Source of the DNA: Cyanoderma ruficeps
Taxonomy: Eukaryota; Chordata; Aves; Passeriformes; Timaliidae
Length of the DNA: 64,000 nt
Direction of reading: 5' to 3'
Assembly (NCBI GenBank): GCA_008694505.1
Contig: VZDJ01001050.1
Coordinates: 1-64,000 of the forward strand
Part shown: positions 24,863 to 35,460 of the stretch, in pieces
Position numbering within the stretch: the stretch's first letter is position 1
Layout: every line of letters begins with the position of its first letter
The notes under the pieces: model-generated
The model's database searches: none
What the model saw: only the letters and a program-made list of their open reading frames with translations
Told to the model about the DNA's origin: nothing
Program-made: the position numbers and the translations under genes

Positions 24863-24885
24863 CCTAGTGCTCCTGGAGCACTAGG
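24863..24885. repeat. Near-perfect palindrome, 11-bp arms, 1-nt spacer
   Basis: cctagtgctcc (24863-24873) and ggagcactagg (24875-24885) are exact reverse complements separated by a single t. Intronic; no known function. Confidence 0.85.
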
Positions 24886-25348
24886 AGAAATGCAATTTCA
24901 GCTCCAACAGAGGATAATAGTAACAACCAATGACCAGTTTTCATATCTCAATATCAATCTTCATAGCAAAAATCTCTGCCTTCAGATGGGAAAATAAACT
25001 AAGGCTCCCAATCTCTGGATGAAGAGCGCTCTGTTGACTTGGGACAACTACAGGACATATACAGGCACTTATCTCCTTTAGTACTTTACAATCCCTTCTT
25101 TTCCACTTAAACAGAAGTAAGGTTCCTGTCTGCCACACCAATCTGGCCCACCATCCAGACCTTGCTGAAGAGTTACAGTGCTCGGTTTACCCCATTTACC
25201 ACTTCACATGCACCTGCCCTTCTTTCTGTTATGAAATCAGACTACAGCAAAGTATGGTTTTGTCCATGGGGCTGACAGGCAGTAAAACATTGAGAGTGAT
25301 GAGTCAAAATATCAATTATTTTCTTAAAAGTTATATAACGTGCTTTAC

Positions 25349-26489
25349 CTATCATTGTATTTCACTTCCTCTCCATTCTTAGCCCAGCTGATGGTGGGCT
25401 TTGGGTTTCCCACTGCTTCACAGTGAAGCAGCACACTTAGTGTGCCACTTGCTAGGACCACTGTCTGTCCCAGGTGAGTGACAACCTCTGAAGCAGAAAG
25501 TTGTTGTGCTGCTGAAATCTTTCGAAGGATGGCAGGCTTTTGATGAGGCCTGTGCAAGCCATTTGCCAGGTCTACAGAGGTGGGAATAAATGTTTCAGCA
25601 GATGATGTCCTCAGAGAACTGGTAAATCCAGATACACGTCTGTGGAAAGGGTACTCCACTGAGGCTGAATCAACTTTTCGTCTTGATGTTTTGAGGACAG
25701 ATTCCTGGTGCTCCAAGTAGCTCTTGAAAACCTCATGAGCCAGCTGCACAACAAGATGCTCAGTGTAGATATCTTTAAGCTCCTCAGGCTGTTGCGACAA
25801 ATTCCTTATGATATCATCCAAGCGTTTTTGCCCTGTGACCATAGTAAATGGTAGGCTGTACTCCCGGCTGTGGTCCTCTTCTGAGGATGCGTTTCTCTCC
25901 ATGGACTCCTGGGCTTCCCAGGACTCCAAATTTTCCCCTGGCCACCCCCTGAGCTGTAGCAGCCTTGAGACAATATTGTCATACCATCTGCTGGGGTTGG
26001 CAAGGTGCCCTCGCTTTTCAGCCTTGCTACCATTGAAGACAATCCCATTGACATGTTTATCCTCTGTTCGCAAGGCATCATTTAAGCCAGCCTTTCCCAT
26101 TACTTCTTCCTCCCTAATACCAGCTGGCTGCCCAGAAATGATCTTCTTGTTGCTTCCAATCAGTTTAATTATGAAATGCTCCCGGACTGGCCCTGCTGTG
26201 CAAGTGTATGTCCCAGTGTCTGAAGGCTTCAGATGATGGATTTTCATGTACCCGTAGGGTGCAATGGTGATGTGAGCTGAACTGACAAGCCTCTTGTCAT
26301 CCTTATCCCAGGTGATCATTGATTTCCGGAACCTTCTGGTAGGGCATCGGAGGATAACAGAAGTTTTGGGTAGCAGGTAGGCATATCCACCCACAATGAA
26401 GTGCAGTTTCTTCTGCTTCCTTGTCTGAATGTAAACTTGCTTTACAGCCATAATATGGGGGCTTTGCTTATGAGCTGGTCTGTTGTGCC
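25349..26489 (-). CDS. ADAMTSL1: ADAMTSL1 exon F: Ig domain 1, long linker, first half of Ig domain 2
   Basis: Large 1,141-nt exon with acceptor gtgtttcag before GGCACAAC and donor GATAG followed by GTAAAG. Residues below count from the in-frame ATG at 26449-26451, which is internal and not a start. Ig1 has Cys36, Trp48 and Cys84 in a DTGTYTC setting. The linker (about 100-315) has sequons NGS (140), NAS (187) and NLS (217). A well-ordered, probably helical block (about 201-250, PFTMVTGQKRLDDII onward) matches no domain I can name. Ig2 begins with Cys344 and Trp356 and finishes in exon G. Lysine/arginine-rich VYIQTRKQKK just before Ig1 may bind heparan sulfate (inference). Open frames on the opposite strand are shadows. 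Confidence 0.95.
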
Positions 26490-27710
26490 CTGAAACACCA
26501 TTATATAATTAGTGTGATGTGATACCATCAAACAAAACAAGTAGTTTACATTGTTGTGGGCAGCATTTCACCCATTAGACAGTAATGGGAGAAAATGGCC
26601 ACCAGTTGCTGGACATTAAACTAGAACAATCAAAATAAGAGGAATAACAAGACACACTTCAGGAATGCAAATGTAGCTTAGAGTATACTTAGAAACCAAA
26701 TAGCCAGGGATAAAAGCTTTATGGGAGAGGGAAAACTTGAATGGAAACAGTTCTTGTTGTTAAAGTATTTAAACAAAGACTTATTTAAGAAATGCATTGG
26801 ATAGACAAGTGTTTACCATCCAAACCTTCAAAGACAACATGACCTTGCAGCTCACAAAAATAAGAAAGGATGAAGGTCTGGCTACCTCAAGGAGTAATGT
26901 TGAATAGAACGAAACTTTCTGGGCTAGGCTTAAAAACATGGTAAATACTATTAAGGTGCACCAGTTCAGTGTGTCCTTCCAGTTTCTTGATCTCTGTGTC
27001 AGAGATCTTTATTATAAAGTACTAAGTTAAGCTGCATAGGCATATTATTAGTAAATACTGTGCAACATTTGGTCCAAGCTTTAGTTCTAAACATCAGATC
27101 TTCTTTTCTCCCAACATTCAGCAGTTTCAGAGTCAAGCTGAAGCTAGGCTGACTTTCACATATCCAATTGGCTTACTGTAAACTAGGGAAGAGTATACAG
27201 GGAGACTTGTGATGGGCAAAAACAGATGCATGAACTAGCAGCATAAAATACATCCTCATTTGTGTTGCATGGTTCATTAGAAATCTCAGGTCATAGAGAA
27301 TTTGGAGTGACATAATGAAATAAAAAGTTTCTAAATGATCGTAAGCAAAATCCTTTACTAACAATTTTCCTTGTAGCTGTTGTAGCAAAGAGTTTATTTG
27401 CTCCAGCCCTCAGGCTGCTGTGCTGTATCTCTGAGTCTCTATATTCCAGCTGTGAAAATCAGATCTAGATTTGAGCCAGTTCTTCCAGAAACTAGTAGTG
27501 CCCTTCCAGCACACTGGCTCACATCCAGCTCCATTAGTGAAATCTGTAGCACTCCTCCACTGGCTTAACTTGTTCACTGACAGAAAAACCCACAAGACTG
27601 AGTAATACTAGCACAAAAGAAGGCTGTGAAGCAGGAAATAGCATGGATTTCTTAGTGAAGGGCTTCCAATTCTTTTTCCCCAGACACTGCCAAACACCTT
27701 TTCCACTTAC
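26490..27710 (-). other. ADAMTSL1 intron between exons E and F
   Basis: 1,221 bp with AG/GT borders. I see nothing specific in it. Confidence 0.85.
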
Positions 27711-27864
27711 TTGCACAGGGACCTAGTGAACAGGGCCTGATCAAGGATGAGAATGGCAAAGGGAGGCAGAGTGAGGAATTGACGATGACAAAGCCCCCAG
27801 TTTTCAGCACCTTTCTGCACATAGCATTTCGACTCTGTGTGCCTTCTCCACAGCTCACTGAACA
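27711..27864 (-). CDS. ADAMTSL1: ADAMTSL1 exon E: last TSP1 repeat before the Ig domains
   Basis: 154-nt exon with acceptor tgttcctag before TGTTCAG and donor TGTGCAA followed by GTAAGT; it ends in phase 1. It reads CSVSCGEGTQSRNAMC, then VNSSLCLPLPFSS (NSS is a glycosylation sequon), ending RPCSLGPCA. It completes the fifth TSP1 module seen here, whose WLLSDWTQ start is in exon D. A reading frame running on past the donor (SKWKRC) is intron read-through. Confidence 0.9.
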
Positions 27865-29408
27865 CTAGGAACAGGATGAGAAACATTAGGAGAAATGGAA
27901 AAGGTGTTCCTTGTCACACAGTCCCTCCTCACCTCCCATATCCACATTGCATACACACACCACAGGATAGAACAGTTACAGTTTTCCAAATGTTGCAGCA
28001 GAATAAAGCAGAGCAGCATCTCACCATGCAGCCACAGTGAAGGCACAGTAAGGAGATGAAATACTTGTTATTTTCTGTCCTTGTTGTAAGGCTTAGATTC
28101 TCTCCATGCTCCCATTACCACTTCTTTTCTGTCATATGGTGTCCCTTGTTTTAATGGTACTGTGCCACAGTTCAAAGCCAGCTTTGAACTTTGTTTCTAC
28201 ATGTCTGTGTCTGCTGGCTGAAAAAATCCTGCTCATGTCCAAGAGCAGACCTCACAGAGTTGCAGATCACAGCTGTGTTCTGGTGTGATAAAATCTGACC
28301 TAAGCTTAATCTTTAAGCTCTGCTGTTTCAAATCTGTTTAGGAATAATAAAGGGATGAATATTTTAGTCACCAATTAATTACCTCAGCCTTGTAGTTACT
28401 ACACATGGCTTACACAGAATAGTATAAACTCTCTAATACCAGACTGCAGTGCTTGTTGCACAGGTGGATATTTTTTGATGGATTTCATCATGACTATTCA
28501 GTTTCGCATTTATGTATATTGCATTGTGGAAAATGAAATACAGGCAGTGCCTTTGCACTGAAACCCAAGCAGCAGTATGTAAAAAGAGGTAGAAAACGGG
28601 TAGAGCACTGTAATTACCATCTTCACTGCCAGAATGGCTATGTGTCTGAAGACTTTATGAAAACATCCACTAATTTGAGTAAAACGCCCATACAGGTCTT
28701 TATAAGAAGGGTGTCCCAGAGATGGGACAGCTCTGTAGGTTGATTGGCATTTCTTTTATCATTTCCACAAGAAATTTTCACCACCTTCCATGAAAGAGGT
28801 CTGGAAGGATGGTGGCAGAGACTGCAAGATGTGGAATGATTTTCATGCTTACTGGCATGAACCTTCACCTTTGCTTTGACCTTATAAAGTAAAATTATAT
28901 TTTTATACTATCTCTCCTCCCTTCCCCTCCCCCTTTCCATTTCCCTCTTCTTCTGTTCTTTCCCCTCCTTTTCTATTCTCTTTATCGTAGGAAAGGGCTG
29001 GAGTGGCCCCAAGAGGAAAAGACTATTGATATCAGAATAGCTACCTTTGGGCAACAAAGAGTGTGCAACCTAGGGTAATAAAGATTACTCTTCATCGATG
29101 CCTTGGCTTAAATAATAAGCATAGGCAAGAACAGAGGTGGGTATTTATTGTTTTGAGCACGACTTGCATTTACACCACAAGGGTTTTAATGGTTTGGCCA
29201 TATGGCTAAAGCGTGTCTGTGGAAGCAGACACCAAAAAGGAACATGGAGCTAGTGATAACATCCCCAACCAGGAGGATAAGGACAGAATACAGGACAAAA
29301 CTGGGCAAAACATGCTTCGTGGAGTCTGACCTTATTTGATTCCTCTAGCCCAACTGGCTTGGGAACTGTCCAAGATCTGCACAATGCTCATGCATACAAA
29401 TAGCATAC
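27865..29408 (-). other. ADAMTSL1 intron between exons D and E
   Basis: 1,544 bp. Contains a 73-bp pyrimidine tract (28911-28983), otherwise nothing specific. Confidence 0.85.
28911..28983. repeat. Polypyrimidine tract (polypurine in the transcript)
   Basis: About 73 bases almost wholly C/T on the plus strand, with only a few interruptions. It is purine-rich in the ADAMTSL1 transcript. Such tracts can form triplex DNA; no function is implied. Confidence 0.85.
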
Positions 29409-29588
29409 CTGTGTCCAGTCAGAGAGAAGCCACTCATTGGGACAATCCTCATTTTTGCAAGTTTGTTGTGTAACCGTCCTTGGCATGAAGCAGAAGGTTT
29501 CTGGCAGCTCTAACAAGCTTCCGTCTGCCAGGCGCTGCTTACAAACTGTGTCTCGCTTCTGGACACCACCACCACAGGTCTGTGAACA
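29409..29588 (-). CDS. ADAMTSL1: ADAMTSL1 exon D: TSP1 repeat, acceptor region tandemly duplicated
   Basis: 180-nt, 60-codon phase-0 exon. It reads CSQTCGGGVQKRDTVC, then LADGSLLELPETFC, ending CKNEDCPNEWLLSDWTQ before GTATGC. It completes the repeat begun in exon C and opens the next one. The acceptor (ctttgctcacag before TGTTCACAG) exists in two near-identical copies 46 bp apart. The downstream copy, chosen here, is the only one that keeps the frame. Starting from the upstream copy at 29634 adds 46 nt and meets TAA at 29539-29541. Which acceptor is used cannot be read from DNA alone, but the protein requires 29588. Confidence 0.88.
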
Positions 29589-29651
29589 CTGTGAGCAAAG
29601 AGAGAACACCACCACCACCACAGGTCTGTGAACACTGTGAGCAAAGAGAGA
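29562..29651 (-). repeat. 46-bp tandem duplication over the exon D splice acceptor
   Basis: Two copies of a unit made of a CAC-repeat stretch, ggtctgtgaacactgtgagc and aaagagag. The second copy has one extra 3-bp CAC unit, giving a period of 46. On the minus strand each copy carries a pyrimidine tract, a CAG acceptor and the codons for CSQTCGGG. The trinucleotide repeat encoding glycines probably promoted the duplication. Confidence 0.92.
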
Positions 29652-30955
29652 CAGCCACCCTGTATCACACTGGCACCATCCCACTTGCTGCAAAAATTAG
29701 TTGTGAATTGGGGTAGAAATTAACACTTAGTCTTGGCCAAATAAAAAACATAAAACAAAAATTTCAGGGACCTCAAAGTAGACTGCTTTTAAAAATGCAA
29801 AAATTATTTTGGAAAAGAGAAGCAGCTTGGTTTGTTAATATTTAGAAAAACTATTTCAGCATTTATGAAGTGTTCTGTTTTAAGGTATTGGTTCAAAAGA
29901 CATGGAAGCAGTGAACCAACATTGCAGTATGGAGGTGGGGAAATTTGTCCTCTCCACCTTGAAAATGAGACACTTGCATGCGATGTAGGGACTCTAAATA
30001 CTAATATCTCTGTTTGAGCTCTGACACCAACGGTGTCAGAAAGAGTGGAAAAGTTTTGTCTAGCAGTAGATAATTAAATTGAGAAGATTAATATCCAGAG
30101 AACAAACCTCCCCTCTGTTTTTAATATAAATATCCCACTCTGTATCCATTTTTCTACTCAAGAAGGGTAGGAAGTTTTGAGTAACCAAATTTAGTAGCTT
30201 TCCTGAGTATTTTTTGTAAATTTAGTTGCTCAGCTCTTTTTCCTGACGATCCTTTCCGTGAGGCTGGTAGCAGTTCTGCTCAGTTAATTCCTTTTCTCCT
30301 TTTTTTCTAGCAAAGGAAAGGGAGAGCTGTTCATTACACTGACATGACCAGGAGTTGCTAATAGCTTCTGACATGGCAATTATTCAAGGGAAGTGGGTAA
30401 TAATATGGAGAAGTATTAAAAAATATACTTAAGCAGTTAAAAATGGAGCGTTTTAAAAAATATTGCAGTCATGAGAAGCCCTTCTCTCTTAGATAAAGAG
30501 CTACATGAACTTTAATGCTAGCCTGAATATTTGGGATAAACATTTTCTTTGAAAGACAGAAAGGAAGTGCAGAAAGACATTTTTATATTTTGTTTCTTTA
30601 AATGTATAAAATTAGCTTTTGTCCTACTTATTTAAAATATTACAAAGCTCAAAGTTTTCCAAAAAATTAAGCAAGAAAAACAGTAGTTTTCAAGAGAAGA
30701 AAATGTCTATCAGCCTCTCATTTGAGGAAAATTCATTCCTGAGGAGGAAGAAAAATATGTTTAAAAGTATTATTCTGACGTTGCCTAAGGACTTTTTTCA
30801 TATACAAGATAAAAAATAGGTTACACACCATGAATATCACAAATTATGTTCCTACTGTCAATCAGTCATATCTCAGGAAGACTCCTTTGCCCTTCCAACT
30901 CTACCAAATATAAGACAAAACATGTATTTTCTTGCTTCTTGGACTATATTCACTT

Positions 30956-31570
30956 ACATAGTGTTGTCCCTGCACAGGACAGCCCCAAGAGAAACACTAT
31001 GTGAAAACATTGTTCAAATGCTTCTTGAACTCTGTGAGCCTGGTGCTGTGGCCATTTCCTGGGGTGCTGTTCCAGTGCCCAGCCACCCTCTGGGGGAAGC
31101 AGCTTTTCCTGATATCCAGCCTAAACTTCCCCTCACACAGCTTCAGGCCATTCCCTTGGGTCAGTACAGAGAAGAGATCAGTGCCTGCTCCTCCTCTGCC
31201 CCTCATGAGGAAGTTGTAACTGCAATGAGATCTCCCCTCAGTCTCCTCCAGGCTGAGCAGACCAAGTGAGCTCAGCCACTCCTCACACAGCTTCCCCTCA
31301 AGGCTCTTCACCATCCTCACTGCTCTCCTTTGGATGCTCTAACAGTTTCATGTCTTTCTCATTCTGGGACACCCAGACCTGCCCCCAGAACTTGAGGTGA
31401 GGCCACCCCAGCTCAGAGCAGAGCAGGACAATCCCCTCCCTTGTCTGGCTGGTGATGCTGTGCCTGATGCACCCCAGGACAGGGTTGGCCCTTCTGGCTG
31501 CCAGGGCACCGCTGGTTCAACTTGCCACTGACCGGGACCCCCAGGTCCCTTTCCTTGGTCTCCCATGTGG
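30956..31570 (-). mobile_element. CR1 LINE fragment, minus strand, 3' end missing
   Basis: Strong match to avian CR1 in the usual reverse reading: ctgcacaggacagccccaag, then ttccagtgcccagccaccct, gaagagatcagtgcctgc, ctcagtctcctccaggctga and gatgcaccccaggacagg. It covers the end of ORF2. The 3' UTR and terminal octamer repeat are absent, so it is truncated at both ends. Open frames over it on both strands are shadows of this LINE. Confidence 0.9.
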
Positions 31571-32323
31571 TTTAATTTTACACTGTTCTCTACTCAAGGT
31601 GTATAACAATACACGTTTTTCCTTACTCACAAAAATTAATTCTCTGTTAAGACTCCACAGTAAGATAAAGCACCTCCAAAAGGAGCAAACGCTTTTTTCT
31701 CATAAGGTCTCTCATGGTTTTTTTAAGTCCTGACACTTGAAGATTTAGGAGAGACATTTTATGGTATGGTTTAAAAATAGGAATATGGTTTAAAGATAGG
31801 AAAATATAAGAAAATACTACCAGTTTTCCCATGATGACTTTGTTTTAAAGTCATTGTTCTGATTATCTTTGGAGCAAAGACGGCACTCAATAGCAAATAA
31901 AGAATGTAGGTACTAACACTACAGCACGTATTCAGTAATAAAACAAAGGTGGATGAAGATTTACTAATGGATGTCTCCCATTTCAGGTATGCAGAAAAGA
32001 TATTTATAGGGCCTTGTAAAATGAAAGCTTAAACTCTGCTCCAGACGTGCACCACTGAAAATGTTTAAGATTCTAATGTATTTAGTTAAGACACAGAAAT
32101 ATTTCAAAATAAATAGTCTGGAATATGTAAGGAGATGTTTTAAAAATTGTTTGTAATGTTACAGAACTGATAATTATTGTGAATTTATCTGCCAGGAACA
32201 CTGGGGCTTCAATGGCACTTAATTCAGACAAGCCTTCTTTACAAGCATAAAAGACTTAGAAAACACTGGTAATTGCAGTTTAAATCTTCTGGGGTGTAGG
32301 GATCTTTTCTGTTTGTGTTTTTG

Positions 32324-32380
32324 GTGTTTTTTTTGGTTTTTTTTTTTTGGGGGGGGGTGTGTGCGTGTGGGGGGGGATGT
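32324..32380. repeat. Low-complexity T-run and G-runs
   Basis: T-rich stretch followed by a run of 9 G (32349-32357), a GT/GC stretch and a run of 8 G (32369-32376). The G-runs could form a G-quadruplex on the plus strand. Length is likely polymorphic. Confidence 0.85.
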
Positions 32381-34751
32381 GTTTGCATTAATGCAAACCA
32401 GTGTGAGTGAGTGTTCTGAAAAGCACCACAAACTCCACTGATGAGGCCAAAGAAATGTATTGAAATCAGGCTGTGTGGAGAACACATTATACACTCGTGT
32501 TGGTGAAGCTTTAAAAGACCTTCTCTAGAGTGAGGAAGGCTCCTTTCTGAAGGGTCTTCCATGTCCCTGTGTGGGGAGAATTCTCTCAGGAGCCTGGGGA
32601 GAGGAGAGGTGTTGGGGGTCCCTTAATGCAAGGAAAGAAATCCTTCTTCAGGTTTCCTTCTGCTGGAGGAATCTACAGCAGTTTTGCTGCTTTACTGGAG
32701 GTCGCCTCCAGAAGTTGTATCAGCCACTCACATCCTTTCCAAATGTTTTTTTTTCTTTCCACATCTCAGAACAGCTGCAATAATCCCTAAGTGTAATGCA
32801 CAAGCCTCATGGTGCAGGTTTTCAGATGGGAAACCTGTGTGAGACTAAGCTGCAAGGTCTGGCTTTCCTGCAGAGTGGAAATATTTGTAAAGATGATGGT
32901 GTTGCAAAGAAGGAACACAGACATCCTTAAAAAATGAGAGAATGGAAATTGTTTTTGATGGAGTAGAGGTTTTTCTCTGGCACAGTACTCATCTAAACAG
33001 AAGCAGAAGACAGTAGGGAAATAAGAACATTTTTTGTGCGGTTTTCCCCTGGTGAAAGTTAAGCACAGGAAATACTCAGTGCCTAGCCCGAAAAGTCTGT
33101 GGAAGTAAGGCAGAAGAGCTACAATATGACCTTTGTTGAACTATAGCAATGAATCACAGCACAGGTTCTTTCTCAGCCCAGAGAGGATACCAGCTATCAC
33201 AAGTGTGAACTTGTGAAAAGTTTGTTTTAATTTCTTATTATTTCATCTTACTAACATAGTTGTTAAAACTTTTACACTTAATCAAGCTTCCTCCTCACTA
33301 AGATCTGCTAAACCTTTCAAAGAAACAGCATTTGAGAGCCCTTGAGCAACTGGAAAAATTACTTTAGACAGGTGAAAGTATGCATGTTTAAACTGTTGAG
33401 GAAGATGTTACTAACTTGAAAAAATCTGTTTGGACATAGGTCTAGCAGAAACAATTTGGTACCGTTCTGGTGTGGCCTATAGCTAATGGTCACTGTTAGC
33501 AGAAAATAAATTTTTCCACATACTGTAACATATATCACTTCTGATTGTTGACATACAATTACAGAAAATTGCTTTCTGTAAGGACTGTGCCCAATTATAG
33601 GACTTAGACAAGCATAGGTACTCCTTCTAGCATATCCTAATTTTAAAATGCTTGACTTCTGTTATTATGTTATGAACTAGTAGAATATTATTGCTATTTG
33701 TAAATATAACACTTATTACACCTATAGTTTAGAATTTTTCAAAAATACAACTAAGTATATACATGTGGTGAATAACAGTAGACAAATTAAAGCACGAAAT
33801 ATCCCAGAATTGTTTTAAACAGAGGACTAAAGCCACAGGCTCTTTACCTATATTTGACAGACCATCAGACTGGAATAAATATTTTTTATCGGGTTAGTTG
33901 CCCAAACCCAAAGCTGTCCCAGCTTCATGCACTTACCAAGTTCATAAGTGAGTACACTGGTATCTCCCTGGCTGTTAAGTAAAGACAAGATTTTATCTAC
34001 AGACACCCAATAGGCACTATGCAAAATGATAATAGTTTAGACATAGGACAGAATGAAGACTTGCACACATCAAAAATGAAGATTTAAAGTTTGGCTTCCA
34101 CCTACACCACACAGCAAATTTTTCCTTTAGTCTTGACAATAGTGCAGGTTTCTTTCTTCCTGCAGTACTACATTTACAGTTTTACAACAATTTAAAGAAG
34201 AACCTTTAAGTCTTTTGAATTACACAAGTATTTTAATTTGCCACCAGATTCCAGCAAATTAACTCATTTCAGGGTGCTTTCTAAAGATGGAAAGCCTTGT
34301 ACCGACCCATTGTGTAGACACGAATTTTTGTAATTAGTGTAATAAAGCATCCATCTCCCAAAGGGAAATGTTTAACACACATTTCTTAATCTGAAGCATG
34401 AGGAAAGTTTCTTGTACTAAACTAAATTATTGTTTGAGAATATATGAAATACTCAAAATGCTTTAAAGACTCTTTTATACTTAATGCTTCTAGTTCAGTA
34501 TTCCCAGAAACTTTGACATACCTCATCCAAGTCCACTCACTGCAGCTGACCAATATATTCCAGATATTTTTGTTTGAAATCTATAGCCAGCTGTTAAGAT
34601 TTTCCAATAACTTTGCATTAGAAATAGCTACAGACATTATTTACCTCTGGAAACACTGATGCATTTTTTAAGAGCAAAAAATGCACACTTTGCTTTTTTT
34701 TAATGGCTTGTTAGAATGACTAATGATTCCTGTTGATGGGCTAAAGCAAAA

Positions 34752-35187
34752 CCACAGAACCATAGCATTATTTGTGTTGGAAGGAACCTAAAAGTTCTTC
34801 TTGTTCCACCCCATCCCCCCTGTGCCCCCCCACCTCGGCAGGGACAGCTTCCATTGCACCAGGTTGCTCAAAGCTACATCCAATCTGGCCTTGAACACTT
34901 TCAGGAATGGGGCATCCACATCTCCCCCAGGCAACCTGTTTCAATGCCTCACTACCCTCACACTAAAAGTTTTTTTCCTAATATCTAAACTAAATCTACC
35001 CTCTTTCAGTTTAAATCCATTACTCTTTGCCACATTGCTACATGCCCTTGTCAAAAGTCCCTCTTCAGCTTTCTTGTGGGCACACTTGATGAGCTGTAAG
35101 GCAGCTGCTCTATGGTCTCCCTGGAGCCCTCTCTACTACTGCCCTCCAGCCTGTCTTCATAGGAGACGTGCTCCAGCCCTCTGACCA
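34752..35187 (-). mobile_element. CR1 LINE 3' end, minus strand
   Basis: Begins with the reverse complement of the CR1 3' terminus (gaaccatagcattatttgtg, then ttggaaggaacc) and runs through the 3' UTR and end of ORF2: ttgctcaaagctacatccaa, ggccttgaacactttcagga, atggggcatccacatctccc, cttcataggagacgtgctcc. 5'-truncated near 35187 with a small internal deletion near 35135. It ends about 60 bp from the donor of exon C. Confidence 0.92.
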
Positions 35188-35249
35188 CTGAAATGTGTGC
35201 AATGAGGACTTTAAGCAGTCATAAAATGAGGTTACACATAAATTCTTAC

Positions 35250-35460
35250 CTCTTGCCATTCTGTAGGATACCAGGAGGGTGGGCAGTCAAAGCGATTACA
35301 GGCTTGCACAAGGGATGGCTTGGGTTTGGAGCACAACTCGTCTGCCAAAATCACCGTCTCGTTGGTCTCTCTTGATAGTAGGTGAGAGCAGAAGACATCC
35401 CGTGTCTGCAAACCAACCCCACAGGTAAGACTGCAAGTGCTCCAATTCCCAATCTCCCAT
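35250..35460 (-). CDS. ADAMTSL1: ADAMTSL1 exon C: complete TSP1 repeat plus start of another
   Basis: 211-nt exon with acceptor cttcacag before ATGGGAG and donor CAAGAG followed by GTAAGA; it ends in phase 0. It reads WEIGNWSTCSLTCGVG, then LQTRDVFCSHLL, a NET N-glycosylation sequon, and CNRFDCPPSWYPTEWQE. Six cysteines form one TSP1 module. WYPTEWQE opens the next module, whose CSQTCGGG is in exon D. The tryptophans ahead of the first cysteine are the usual C-mannosylation region of TSP1 modules. The donor lies only about 60 bp from a CR1 insertion (34752-35187). Confidence 0.92.

Larger units (their letters stand above)
19730..25348 (-). other. ADAMTSL1 intron between exons F and G
   Basis: 5,619 bp. 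Holds a 29-bp tandem duplication (22846-22903) and a perfect hairpin (24863-24885). No recognised transposon or gene. Several open frames of 60-116 codons are chance. Confidence 0.85.
29589..35249 (-). other. ADAMTSL1 intron between exons C and D
   Basis: 5,661 bp. Holds the extra copy of the exon D acceptor, two CR1 fragments (30956-31570 and 34752-35187, both in the gene's orientation) and a T/G-rich low-complexity stretch (32324-32380). The rest shows nothing specific. Confidence 0.85.

Noticed and set aside
25808..26236. 142-codon plus-strand open frame opposite exon F
   Set aside because: It is the antisense shadow of the well-supported ADAMTSL1 Ig exon and has no domain features of its own.
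30922..31733. Several overlapping open frames of 70-115 codons on both strands
   Set aside because: They fall on the CR1 fragment at 30956-31570 and are frames of a dead LINE, not genes.
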